NCBI GenBank assembly: GCA_003952965.2
Contig: CM025856.1
Location: forward strand, 11,913,082-11,977,081
Direction: 5' to 3'
Source: Morella rubra
Taxonomy: Eukaryota; Streptophyta; Magnoliopsida; Fagales; Myricaceae
DNA: 64,000 nt
Positions within the stretch are counted from its first letter, which is position 1, and each line of letters opens with the position of its first letter. Made by a program: the position numbers and the translations under genes. Below, piece by piece: positions 9,126-20,090 of the stretch. The notes beneath the pieces are model-generated. The model made no database searches and was not told the origin of the DNA. It saw only the letters and a program-made list of their open reading frames with translations.

Positions 9126-10924
9126 AATGAAAATAGACCATTGAGTATCTTGGCAACTGGACTGTGAGTTAGGAAGTATTCAGACAATTGACAACTCTCG
9201 TTTTTGTTACTGAAGGCTTCCTTGCGTTCTTTTTTATTGGTTTTGTGTATAAATATTTTGTGTTAAAAGAGTGCATAGGATGAAATCCTCAAGGTGTGCG
9301 CCATAGCAATTTTCTGGTTTGCAAAACGACTTCTGAGTTAAAAAAAGCCAAGCCACCAAAGAAGATCCCTTCCAAATGGGTTAATGATTCTCGTGAGGTC
9401 TTCCATTGGACAATTCGCAAGGACTTTGGAAGGTACAATTCATTGTTCTAAAGACAAGAACTGGTGGGAGTTGTTACCAGCAATGCAGACCACGGAGAAG
9501 TGGCACAGTGTGTCTTCGTGTAAAGATTATTATTTGTTTTCTTCTCTTTGCGACGGGAGTGGAAATTGGAATAAATGTCTTCTGTGACTATGATCAGAAT
9601 TGTGAATAACTTCCTACCAAATTATATGATATAATATAAAAAAAATAGATACAATAAATAGACTATACATTATTTAATGTTATTCTTGTTATCTGAAATT
9701 TTATATGAATAATATTAAATAGTATAATATTATTTATTTTGTCTATCACTTTTCGAATTACATAGTGCAATTCAGACAGAAAATTACAGATAATCGGATG
9801 ATTATAGCTTGTCTCTTTAATTCTAAGATAAAGTAGTTCTTTTATAAGGTTATAACAATTTTCTTCTGAGAAGTATCTATCACAATAATTTTTCAAAAAT
9901 ATTAAATGAGTGGATAAAGGGTGAGCAGAGTCGTTGATGGAAGAGAGAAATAAGAGTTAAATTTTAAAAAATACAATTACCAAATATGATAGAGAAAAGG
10001 AATTTATTTTTTTTTCATGAAAAAGGTACGCTTTTTTATATTCTCATAGCAAAACATCTGCATTTTTCTTTCCAAAAATTGAAGTTGCGTAGGACTCAAA
10101 ATTCTGCAGTGAGTGATTTTTTACGGTATTTTGAGCTATTTTCAGTGCTATATAAGAGCGTTAGTGTATCTCATTTTCCACTTAATATGTAAAAGCTAAA
10201 GTGAAAAAGAAAAAGGGAATATATCTTAAGAACAGTAATCCTTGCTCTAAATTCATCTTCGTCTTTTAATTTTTTCTATTCCTAATTTTAAGTTATTTCG
10301 GATAACCAAACTATATAGAATTTAGTCCGATCCCCAATTCTTCGATCTCTTGAATAATTAAGGATGCGACTATGAATGACCAAAAATGGTGATTTTTTTT
10401 TAAGTAGGTGGACATGCATACCTACTGATCAGAGTCAAATTTCTCTAACACAATCGATGAGCAATGGACAGCTTTCAAATTCTAGGTGTGGAAACTAGCA
10501 AGATGAGAGAGAGAGAGAGCTTCACTGTAAGATGAGCCTTCGATGTTCAAGTCAATATCTCATTAAAAAAATGAAATCAAGAGTGTGTGTGAAAAAGAGA
10601 TTAGCTCAAAAAAGAGATTCTCTGCATGTGCAATCGAGAGTTTTTTAAAAGTGATCTCTCCTTATTTCTTTCAGTAGCGTTGGAGAGAAAGATTTCTTAT
10701 ATTCTTCCCTCTTTTTGAATTTTTCATTAATGGACCTCATTTAGGTATATTGGACTTTTTCCAATCAGGTAGCTGAAAATTTCATACCCATCAACTACAA
10801 TCAATAAATTCAAACCATCATTTGCAATGACACGTTTATGAAATAAAATTAAATGTTAATAAATTAATTAATTACCCCACCTCGCTGTAGTCCAAACATT
10901 CTGTTTGACCGCTTGAGACCATGC
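9126..10924. other. long AT-rich spacer
   Basis: No gene could be supported. A short (GA)n run lies near 10506-10520. The frame around 9384-9600 (about 67 codons) resembles nothing I know and has no splice context. Confidence 0.4.
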
Positions 10925-11340
10925 AAGTCAACGAGACCTTTATTTTCGCAGCGGGCCCTCACCGTAAGTCCGTGCTCGGGAGCCCCTCATAGATATCATT
11001 CAATTCCAATAGTACTTTTGGGGTTAGAAAATAACACCATTAATTTCAAATAGGTATATATATATATAATTTCATTTTATTAAACACCACTCAATCAAGC
11101 ATATATTTGTAACTTTTGCAATATTTTGCAATCAGATTTTCAAATCTCGAATAATATTTATCCATATGATTATAAGTAAAACATAAATTGAGTCATTCAT
11201 CTTTCATGTTTATTAAATTTCTTAACAAATTCTGTAAAATAAAATAAAAATTTACATTTACATCATACCAAACAAATTGAGCAGAAAATTATTTACATGT
11301 AAATAAAATTTGGTTTGAAGTTTATACTATTCACGTTATA
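10925..11340 (+). repeat. segmental repeat, paired with 36555-36955
   Basis: About 410 bases align with 36555-36955 in the same orientation, sharing 'cctttattttcg', 'aaacaccactcaatcaagc' and 'ttggtttgaagttta'. The same two regions are followed by other shared blocks (11.5 kb with 38.9 kb, and 12.3-13.9 kb with 42-43.6 kb). A whole 3 kb segment was therefore duplicated and the right-hand copy later expanded by insertions. Confidence 0.75.
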
Positions 11341-11522
11341 AAATAATTCAGCCATCTTTTTATTATTTATAAATACATTTTTAAATACAGCTCTTGACGA
11401 GGAATTAATCGAATGCACCGATACAACTCTTGACGAGGAATCCCTTCCGATTAATTATAGGCGGAAACTTCTGCCCCTCTCTCTCTCTCTTCGTTAGTTT
11501 GGGGCGCTAATTGAACTGATAT

Positions 11523-11800
11523 TAGGAAGGGGCCGCTCGAACCCACCGTCACAAATTATGACGTAGGATCAGACCTTAGGCTGGCACCCCTGCAATGGAA
11601 GTCCCCAACCTAGGCCATGAGCGTTGTCGATCGCCCAAGGTAAGTAAGGGGCTCTGTCATGCGCGCTTCTTCTTTCTACTCGAGCTGGCTTCCACTCTCA
11701 CGCATATTGCCCATGTGGGATTAAAAGCTTCTACACTTCGAGCTTCGGCATATTCTTCCACTTCCTACCCACTGCTCACTGTTGCAATAGAACATTTTGA
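11523..11800 (+). repeat. structured repeat, short decayed copy (5)
   Basis: Begins 'ttaggaaggggccgctcgaa'. The first hairpin's right arm is lost and the head is shortened, but the end, CCCAAG|GTAAGT (11639), is kept. The 3' part ('gcccatgtgggatt', 'aaaagcttctacactt') matches 39170-39245 rather than copies 1-3, so this is a subfamily. Confidence 0.6.
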
Positions 11801-11834
11801 GTAGCGCCCATGTGCTGCAATATATCCAAATCAT

Positions 11835-12260
11835 GGAAAAAAAAAAAAAAAAAAAAAAAATAAATACACTTTGCAATCTCTACTTTTGAAAATCTTGACA
11901 CTTTACACTCCAATCTATTATTTTTGTCATATTGCACCCACCAATTATTGATCTCAGACACTTTACACATTTGTTAAAATTTTCCGTCAATTTTAACAGA
12001 ATTTATTCTTTTGGTCTCGAAAATTACAATTTTACCCTCATAAAATGGTCACTGTAAAAAAAAAAAAAAAAGGAATAAAATTGTCATTTCACATGTCAAA
12101 AATTATTTTTAGTCCAAATTAATAAAAAATTTAAGGAAGAGTGCAAAGTGTCTAAAATTAATAAATTGGTGGGTGCAATGTAACAAAAAAAAAAAAAAAA
12201 ATAGATTGGTGTGCAAAATGTCAAACTCCCATAGTTGGAGGGTGTAAAATTATTTAACCC
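11835..12260. mobile_element. foldback MITE of the TTTGCACC family
   Basis: The left arm ('atacactttgcaatc', 'attgcacccaccaatta') and right arm ('ttggtgggtgcaatg', 'gtgcaaaatgtcaa') are reverse complements with a central AT-rich gap. It holds several A-runs and is non-coding. Confidence 0.55.
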
Positions 12261-12274
12261 AAAAAAAGAAGAAA

Positions 12275-12533
12275 TTAATTATACTTTGCACCCATGTGGT
12301 TTGAGGGTCTTAAGACTTTGCACCCTTCTTTTAATTTTGAGACATTTAATCCTCATGGTTTTGAAGTCTTGACACTTTGCACTCCCGTTAATTTATCCGT
12401 TATTTTGAACGGAAAAGTCAACCGTGTGCAAAATGCGTGATTGATTTTTTGGGTGCAAAGTGTCTAAAAAAAAAAGAACAATGTGTAAAGTGTTAGACCC
12501 CCAAACCACGTGGGTGCAAAGTATAATTAAGCC
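12275..12533. mobile_element. foldback MITE with long terminal inverted repeats
   Basis: The left end 'ttaattatactttgcaccc' and the right end 'gggtgcaaagtataattaa' are exact inverted copies and extend into GTGGTTTG/CAAACCAC. Further arms of the same family reach to about 12740. A diverged copy lies at 41965-42435. Confidence 0.7.
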
Positions 12534-12779
12534 TTTTTGAATATTAGAGCAAAATGTGCAAGTGAGTCACGTACAGAATCACGTTTGACTTTGCCGTTCG
12601 AAATAACGGATAATAGACGACAGAGGTGCAAAGTGTCAAAACTCCCAAACCACTTGGGTGAAATGTCTCAAAGTTGAAAAAATAGGATGAAAAGTGTTAG
12701 GACCCCCAAACCACGTGAGTGTAAAGTATAATTAACAAAAAAAAAAAAAAAACTCAACTGAAAAACCTTTTTTCTTGGC

Positions 12780-13900
12780 TAAAACATTTTATGATGGAAC
12801 AAAAGTATGAAATTTGAGATAAATACATTGTTCATCCATTAATTATAGGGAATTTGATACATTACACCCTTCAAATTAGGGGTGGGCAAATATTTCGTCC
12901 ATAATCAGAATTTTCGGTACTGATAATCTGGTTCTGATTCTAACACATAACTGAACCGGAACTGGAATATTTTTTTTGGCATTTTTTGGAGAATTTCTTG
13001 TTCTTTTTTTTTATTTTTAAAAAAATTAGGGTTCTTACAGAAAAAGGATTTTTTTTTAGATACCCATAATTTTATAATATTGTAATTTTATTTTATATAT
13101 TGGAATTTGGATGAATGTTTATGGTAAATTTTGAAAGAATATTTATTTTACATTGTTAATTTGTGTTCTTTGCACTGCCTGATTGTGTATAAAGAATTTT
13201 TTTTTTCTGGCATGTGTTTAAATTAGCCAAAACCCCTTTATTTTACTTGAGTAACAACTTATTGAACAATTGATCACGAGGTCTCAAGTGTTAGAGATAA
13301 TATTATGATCAATTTATAACATTTTTTTTTCTCTTGGCCCATTGAGTTTCAAATAAGAAAGATTTCTTGAATAGTTTAAATGTAAAAAATCATGAGAGAG
13401 AAAAAAAAAAAAAAAAGAGATATACTTGCAAAAGTTATGAAGCTAACAATTCAAAAAGAAAAAAGAAAAAAAAATATAGATACTATTTGGTCCGTGGGCT
13501 ATTGTACTTGTTTTGCACTCCACTTTTAAAGTTAGTGTGCCTATAATTTCAAGGTCCCATCATTTTCTGGTTTCGTTTTTTAAACTCAATATTTTAAATG
13601 TTATACATATTGTGTTTAAGGGAGGCATAATATCATAATGAATCTATAATATTTGCTATGATATTATAGTTATTACGATATCAAATATTTCAAATGTGAT
13701 ATATCATACTGTGATCATTGTCAAGATCTCTAAATTCAATTTTTAAAACATAGAATATCCTTCCTATCATACTTTTTATTTTTTTCTATAAATAGAGACA
13801 TTTAACTCTCCATTCTCTCCTCTCTTCACATTATTATCTTTCAATTACCATTACATTTTCTTCTTCTTCTTCTTTATATTATAATTACTTATGCTCATTT
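12780..13900. repeat. DEFL 3'-flank unit, copy A
   Basis: Shared by four other places (before DEFL C and D, and at 42.5-43.6 kb). Landmarks are 'tttgcactgcctg', 'ttggcccattgagtttcaaa' and 'attatctttcaatta'. It marks the 3' side of the duplicated DEFL unit and contains no gene. Confidence 0.6.
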
Positions 13901-14196
13901 TGGGTGTTAAAGATAAACGTCAAAACAAATTTAAACTTAAAAGAGCAACTTGATCTATATGCATGTGATTCTTGTCATATATATATGCGGGAAGAAATTA
14001 CGGAGGCTTTTGAGAAAGGTGGCTAGAAAACTTAAATAGGGATGACGGGTAACAGCTTCAACAAGCGTGCGATAATGTTAAAACTTAATATTCTAAAAAC
14101 AATTTAGAAACAGATATCTCACCCAGAGTGATAAATAATAATGTGGACCAACATTTATTTATTCAATAACACCATAACTGACGGAAGAGTAACCAC

Positions 14197-15095
14197 TTAA
14201 CATTGGTAGGTACAATCACACTGACTTGTCATACCGGGTGGTGGAAAGATGGAGCACATTCCCACTCCATGGTATTCCTTGCGACACACTTCCTGGCAGG
14301 CTCCGATACCACTCTCACAGTCCCAAGCTTTGCGGCATTCCCGTGCTTCCACCATTGGCACCATTTTCTGATCACCTGTAAATCATTCCCAATAACAGCT
14401 TCTCATCACTTTGATCCAACGACACTAAAACTATAATTTCTATATAACGATATAGCATCATTGGTCTTCTGGGGCATTAGTGCAACGGTCGGGGCATCGC
14501 CCTCTATAAACTCACATATCAAATTCGAGTCACATGAGTATGAGATTAAAGTTCCTGCCTCCTCGAGTAACGCACAAGGAAAATACCCTGTAGGACTTAC
14601 GTCCTAGACCGTCAAGGTAGCTTCTCTGATGGTTTAGGCAATACCAAGGGGAGACTACCTTGCGGGCCTACATCCTTGACCAGCAGGTGGCTTCCCTTAT
14701 AGTTTAGACAATATTACATCATTCAATGTAAATCAAATAGATATCAATTTTTCAGTGCATAGAAATTCTTAATTCTTCTTCCAGAGAAGAAAAATGTTTC
14801 CACCAACTACAATTTTTGTCATTTCTCTAATTGCTAACTCGAATTTTTTTTCATACCAAATGTTTCTGATAATTTGGTAGGTGAACTTGGTTTACTGATT
14901 TCACATAAGGACAAAATCGATAAAGCAAGAAGACTCGAGGACGAAAAGAATCATACAGAAAAGGAATTACAAACCACATTTAACAAATCGCATCAAAAGG
15001 GGGCAAAATGCGACGGAAAGTTTGAAAATATTACCGCAGCTAATTATCAGTAGGACGACAAGAACGAAGAACAAGCTGGTAGGGGTTTTTCCCAT
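14197..15095 (-). CDS. defensin-like (DEFL) secreted peptide, copy A
   Basis: Two-exon minus-strand gene. Exon 1 is 15035-15095 and exon 2 is 14197-14375, 240 bases in all, 79 residues. The donor is TGCG|GTAATA, the acceptor TTTACAG|GTGATC, and the phase-1 split falls in a glycine. Exon 1 encodes MGKTPTSLFFVLVVLLIISC, a hydrophobic signal peptide. Cleavage after VEA (-3 V, -1 A) would give a mature peptide starting REC, as in plant defensins. Exon 2 carries eight cysteines spaced C-5-C-6-C-3-C-9-C-11-C-1-C-3-C. The CxxxC plus CxC pair is the CS-alpha-beta signature. A TATA-like 'tatataaattg' (about 15147-15158) lies about 55 bases upstream of the ATG, and AATAAA lies about 40 bases after the stop. 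Related peptides act as antimicrobials or signals in the apoplast, but the target of this one is unknown. Differs from C and D in the signal peptide, first loop (RKA) and C2-C3 loop (GIGA). Confidence 0.88.
14463..14709 (+). mobile_element. tRNA-like SINE in DEFL A intron
   Basis: Head 'ttagtgcaacggtcggggc' resembles a pol III A box, and 'aaattcgagtc' about 40 bases on resembles a B box. It is flanked by imperfect 13-14-bp direct repeats (atatagcatcatt / aatattacatcatt). The same insertion sits in all four DEFL introns. Confidence 0.7.
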
Positions 15096-16050
15096 CCTTG
15101 CTTACGTGCGATGCTGTACGCTACTGTGAAGTGCATTTTGGGACTCAATTTATATATTGTTTAAGACATAACGGCTGGTGGAGTCCATCAATATTGTCTT
15201 AATATCGATATTCTAAGGTAAAATTAGTTAACTTCCCTTTAATCGAGATTCTCTGTAATTTCCTATTCGAATTAAATGGTAAAGATTATACTGTTCAAAA
15301 CATGATATGGACAGCATTAAATAGTCTATCTCTCTCCAAATTCTACTATTTGGATTTTGTTCTATATTCAAACTTTATATTAATGAATTAAACCAAATAA
15401 AACCCCTAATTTGATATCAATATACAGAATATAAATTGCGTACTAATAATAGGAAAGTACCAGTTGAGAATCCTAACCTTATCATTACTTTCCATCGATA
15501 TCGAGCTGAAGTTAAGACTTCCTATACTGATTTTTGTTTTTCTAGGAAAATTCGAATAATAATATACAGTACTTACAGTTTGTGATTTACGTACATAGAG
15601 TTGAGTTTAGCTAATAGTTGCTCAGAAAAAAAATGATAATAAGAAGAAGAAGAGAAAGAAGGGAAAGTTTAATACTTTGGCTAATCATTATCTCTATTCG
15701 TGTTCTGTCATTCTAAACTCACTATAAAGATGAGAATTTCAAAGAAATTTAAAATCTTATTGATTCAAATTTTGAAATCACTCTCACCTAGAATAATTAT
15801 TACAATACAAATACTATAAGATCCTAATATCCATTTGACGGATACTCAGAGTCATACTTCGTTTATTCCTAAACTCGGTCCCTAATTTGCTCGTCATCTA
15901 CCATTGAGAAGTCTAACTCCTAACATTCTAGAATGTATATATTAAAGGGGGAGTATAAGCTCACGGGACATGTTGTGTATTATGCCGTGAAACATATAAA
16001 ATAATAGCTATGTATTAAATATTTAATAAAAAATGGAAGCATATTCAGGT
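15096..16050 (-). promoter_or_regulatory. upstream region of DEFL A
   Basis: Collinear with the upstream DNA of the other copies to about 15790 ('attgattcaaattttgaaat'). It holds the TATA-like box at about 15147-15158 and the block 'cctaaccttatcattacttt' shared by all copies near 15475. Conserved spacing makes it the natural place to look for expression control, although no specific element is proven. After 15790 homology is lost. Confidence 0.5.
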
Positions 16051-16110
16051 AAATGCAAACCATCATTTGCAATGACACGTCTAAGAGCAACGTGATCTAT
16101 GTGCATGTGA

Positions 16111-16137
16111 ATCATATATATATATATATATATATAT
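16111..16137. repeat. (TA)n microsatellite
   Basis: About 13 TA units downstream of DEFL B. Confidence 0.9.
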
Positions 16138-16658
16138 TATGTTTCAGTTTTTTTATGATGTATACATAAAAAAGGGGATTTGCGGGAAGAAATTACATAG
16201 GCTTTCCAGAAAGATGTCTAGAAAACTTAAATAGGGATGACGGGTAACAACTTTTACAAGCGTGCGATAATGTTAATACTGATTCTAAAAACACTTGAGA
16301 CACAAATATCTCACCAAGAGTGATAAATAATAATGTGGACCAACATTTATTCATTCAATAACACCATAACTGACGGAAGAGCAACCACTTAACGTTGGTA
16401 GGTACAATCACACTGACTTAGAATACCAAGTGGTGGAAAGAGGGAGCACTTTCCCACTCCATGGTATTCCTTTTGACACACTTCATCGCAGGTTTCGAGA
16501 CCACTCTCACGGTCCCAAGCTTTGTGGCACTCCTGTGCTTCCACCATTGGCACTATTTTCTGATCACCTGTAAATCATTCCTAATTAATAACAGCTTCTC
16601 ATGACTTTGATCAAACGACAATAAAACCATAATTTTCATATAACGATATTGCATCATT

Positions 16659-16912
16659 TATCTTCCAGGGCGTTAGTGCAACGGTTGGGGCATCGACTTC
16701 TATAACCTCGACGCATCTAATTCAAGTACATGATTGAAATTCCTGCCATCTCGAGTAACGCACAGGAAAACTTGCTGCAGGACCTACGTCCTAGACCGTC
16801 AAAGTAGCTCCTTTTGACATCTTCTCTTATGGTGTTGGCAATAACAAGGGGAGACGTACCTTGCGGGGTCTACTTCCTAGATCGGCTTGGTAGGTTTCCC
16901 GATAGTTTAGTC
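16659..16912 (+). mobile_element. tRNA-like SINE in DEFL B intron
   Basis: Same insertion as in A, C and D. Flanks are 'gatattgcatcatt' and 'aacattgcatcatt'. Contains 'gttagtgcaacggttgggg' and 'taattcaagtac', the latter a weakened B box. Confidence 0.65.
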
Positions 16913-17178
16913 AACATTGCATCATTCGATGCAAATCAAATAGATATCAATTTTTCAATACTGCATCGAAATTCTTATTTCTTCTAGCTTCCAGAGAAAG
17001 AAAAATGTTTTCATTTACCTCCAATTTTCTCATTACTCGATTTTTTCATACCAAATGTTTCTGATTTGGTAGGTGAACTTGATTTACTGATTTCACATAA
17101 GGACAAAGTCGATAAAGTAAGAAGACCAGAGGACGAAAAGAATCGTACAGAAAAGGATTTACAAACCACATTTAACAA

Positions 17179-17650
17179 CGGCTTAATTGCATCAGGACTC
17201 CTGAGGTATACGAAGGTTGCAAATAAACTCTTGTGGTAATATTTTCAACAAATAGACCCTGAAGTAGAGTTTAAGTCAAATTGAGGCCCTCTGACCATTT
17301 TTCATCATAACGAATAAAAAAGCGCTATTACCTAATTAAAACATCCACAACACATCTACGCTAAGTGTCTGCAGCTCACTGCGCCTAGTTAAAATAAAGA
17401 AAAACAACCGAATGATATGACGTCATTCTCCACATTGTAGACACCTGCGTAGATGGCATGACATTTTAATTGATAGCTTTCTAATTCGTTATGACGTGGA
17501 TTTTAAAACCTATTAGCAATGGTTTAACAGGGAAATAATAGGGCCTCGATTTGACTTAAACTATACCTCAGGGGTTATTTGTTGAAAATGTTACCTCAGG
17601 GGTTCATTTGCAACCTTCATATATTTCATGGGTCCTGAGTGCAATTAAGC
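17179..17650. mobile_element. 472-bp MITE with 8-bp target duplication
   Basis: TTTAACAA at 17171-17178 and 17651-17658 flank the element. In DEFL A, C and D this sequence occurs once ('acatttaacaaatc'), giving empty sites. The ends 'gcttaattgca' and 'tgcaattaagc' are inverted, and homology between the two arms runs over about 110 bases each ('ttgcaaataaac', 'aagtcaaattgaggccc'). An 8-bp duplication suggests hAT or a related superfamily. Confidence 0.85.
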
Positions 17651-17759
17651 TTTAACAAATCACATCAAAAGAGGGCAAAATGCGACGGAAAGTTTGAAAA
17701 TATTATCGCAGCTAATCAGTAGGACGACAAGAACGAAGAACAAGGTAGAGGTTTTTCAT

Positions 17760-18353
17760 CCTTGCTTATATGTGATGCTGTATGCTACTGTGAAGTGCAT
17801 TTTGGGACCCATTTATATATTGTCTAAGATATAACGGCCGGTGGAGTAAATCGATATCGTCTAAATATCCATATTCTTTCTACGGCAAAATTCGGGAACT
17901 TCCCAATCTATTCGTATTATTTTATTTTATTTTTCCAGATCTACGCTTTGTATTAATGAATCAAAATCAAATACAGACCCCCCCCTCTCTTCTTTTTATC
18001 GATCTACAGAATATAATTGCGTAGTAAAAATAGGAAAGTACAGATTGAGCAGATTGAGAATCCTAACCTAATCATTACTTTCCATCGATATCGAGCTGAA
18101 GTTAAGACCTCCGATAGTGATTTTCTTTTTCTAGGAAAATTCCAATAGTAATCGACACTTACGGTTTGTGGTTGACATAAAGTTAAGTCTGATAGTTTCT
18201 AAGAAAAAAAAGAAATAAGAAAAGAAAGAAAGGAAAGTATATTACTTTGGCTAATCCTTATCTCCATTCATGCTTTGTCATTCACTATAAATATGAGAAT
18301 TTCAAAAATTTTATTTTATTGATTCAAATTTTGAAATCACTCTCACCTACTAA
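17760..18353 (-). promoter_or_regulatory. upstream region of DEFL B
   Basis: Collinear with the other copies, TATA-like 'caatatataaatggg' around 17810-17822. It holds the shared 'taatcattactttccatcga' block. Presumably non-functional now, as the gene is dead. Confidence 0.45.
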
Positions 18354-18578
18354 GAGAGCGTTTGTTTCCTAACAATTTGGCACCTCAACATTTCGGCCCT
18401 TATTAAAAAATTATAAAATAATATTTTTTTTTAAATAATTCTTTTTTTATTATAATATTCACTCAAACCTTCTCTCTCTTCACTTTTTCACCAACTCCAC
18501 AAAATATCTTTACTTTTTCACTAACTCCAATATTCAAAATTTCCACCATCCCAAAATTTTCCACAAACAAACACCACA
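18354..18578. mobile_element. 225-bp Harbinger-like MITE with TAA target site
   Basis: TAA at 18351-18353 and 18579-18581. The left end is 'gagagcgtttgtttcc' and the inverted right end 'ccacaaacaaacaccaca'. DEFL C and D flanks lack it and read straight through ('cacctactaaatatgg'), so it is an insertion private to B. Confidence 0.75.
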
Positions 18579-20090
18579 TAAATATAGTTAGTCTAGAAGT
18601 GCAAGTCTTTCTTTTCAACCATTGTCTTTGAAGGCCCACGAATTTCTATTCTATGAAGAAAATTTTCCTTTGAAATTTATTTTGGTTCACTAAATTCAAA
18701 GTATAGAGCACACGCCAATCTCATATTTAAGGAAAATTTTCCTTTTAAAGAATGGTGAAGTCTTATTATTGTCCTTATATGCTTTGAATTGTATAATAGA
18801 ATTTAAGAGAGATAGACATAACAGATGTCATTTTTGCCCATATAAAGTTTCTGTGAAGAGGATCTCAATCCTTTGAATATGATATGAGTAAATCTTTGGA
18901 AGACATTGCATATCCAAATACAAAGAAATTATTTGATTTTCACTATTGAGTTTCCCAGCTAGAATTTGCCCTTATTTTTATTCCGTAATTATTCATTGGT
19001 ATAAGTGTAATATGTTGCGACAGATTGTGTAGTTGTGTGGATGTTTGCATGAGAACTCTGGGTGTTTTTTTGTGATACCCCCATACCAGGCTTGACCTGT
19101 TGTAGTTGGCGTTCCATTTCTTATTGACAATTTCCAAGAAAAACAGATTCCTAGCTCTTACAGCGTACACTTTGTTGTTGTTGTTGTGAGTGAGTGCTTG
19201 TAGTGTTATTAGTGTCCAGAGTTGTACTGGGGATTAATTTCTTAGTTTGTACAATCATCTCTTGTCTCATACAAATCGGATAATTATTAAACCACAGTCG
19301 TAAGAATGGTACTAAAAAATTAGTAGCACCAGAGAGATTTTGAACTTGAAACTTTAGAGAGAATAAACTCGTAAGTCTCAAGCAGAGCCAAGATTTTAGT
19401 TTAGGGTGGTCGGATCATAAATATGATTATATTTTCTATATATAAAGTATGATACTTTATAACCATGAATTTGCAAATATATAAGACTAAATATACTGAC
19501 GAAAAGTATATCAAAATTTACTACTGAAACAATAAACATCAAATTAATAACTAATTCCGTGAAGAAAAAGAAGAAACAGGTTACTAGTAGCTTTAAAAGC
19601 ATTTTCGCTGTTTATTGGCTGCTTTGGGATGTATATAAGAGAGTTTGAATTTAGTCTTTCGGCAGCAATTTAAAGATTAAGACAAAAGAAAATCTAACGG
19701 CTCGCAGGAAGAGAAGTATAAACCAAAAAAGAAGCTGTAAGCTGGAGACTAACATGTAACATTAGAAAAGAATTTTTTTAAGACGATGCTTGTTTTCATG
19801 ACTTGGGACAGTTTGTTTTTTTCTTCTAAGCATGACTTGAGACCAAAAGAAAAATTCGTACTTAAGACATATCCATGTTTTATTAACTTTAATATCTAAT
19901 AGTAATATGTTTGAATTTCTTTTTTTTCCTTTAAAAAAAAGATTTTGAGATGATGAGTTGTGCCCCTTGACTGCACACCCTTTTCGAAGTTAAAATCAGC
20001 CGAAGTTAGAACATAAACGTAGGTGCTGAAGTACTACAAGATTTACGGGTTGAACATTTTAGAGTAAACAAATAGTAGGGGCTTAGTCCT
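18579..20090. repeat. DEFL upstream flank unit, copy B side
   Basis: Aligns with 28300-29660 and partly with 35330-35860. Around 18955-19090 a minus-strand frame (GYHKKTPRVLMQTSTQLHNL...) is also open in the 28.4 kb copy, but the homology is at DNA level and there is no start or splice context. 19384-19560 begins 'cagagccaagattttagttt' followed by a G/T block like a decayed hAT end. No supported gene. Confidence 0.5.

Larger units (their letters stand above)
16389..17759 (-). pseudogene. defensin-like peptide gene, copy B (inactivated)
   Basis: Same two-exon structure as A, C and D: exon 1 17707-17759, exon 2 16389-16567. Four defects are visible. (1) Two bases are missing just after the ATG (ATGAAAAA instead of ATGGGAAAAA), so the frame leaves the signal peptide and stops within about 16 codons. 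(2) The splice donor GCG|GTAATA has become GCG|ATAATA. (3) Cysteine 2 is arginine (WDR). (4) Cysteine 8 is arginine (TYQR before TAA). In canonical plant defensins C1-C8 and C2-C5 are paired, so both bonds would be lost. Exon 2 is otherwise open and ends at the same stop. The intron is lengthened by a 472-bp MITE. It is best read as a pseudogene. An unspliced or alternative product is unlikely because no replacement start or donor is seen. Confidence 0.9.

Noticed and set aside
14203-14436. Open + strand frames of about 77 codons (MVGTITLTCHTGWW...) repeated at 14.2, 22.5 and 33.8 kb
   Set aside because: They are the antisense of DEFL exon 2. The minus-strand spliced frame gives a signal peptide and eight correctly spaced cysteines, and the + frames match nothing.
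14463-14560. A true tRNA gene in the DEFL introns
   Set aside because: Only the promoter-box motifs resemble tRNA. No cloverleaf can be formed and the sequence continues to about 250 bases with target duplications, so a SINE fits better.
18943-19170. Minus-strand frame GYHKKTPRVLMQTSTQLHNL..., also open at 28.4 kb
   Set aside because: The two copies are simply conserved DNA of the duplicated flank. There is no start context, splice site or known similarity, and copy D has lost it.
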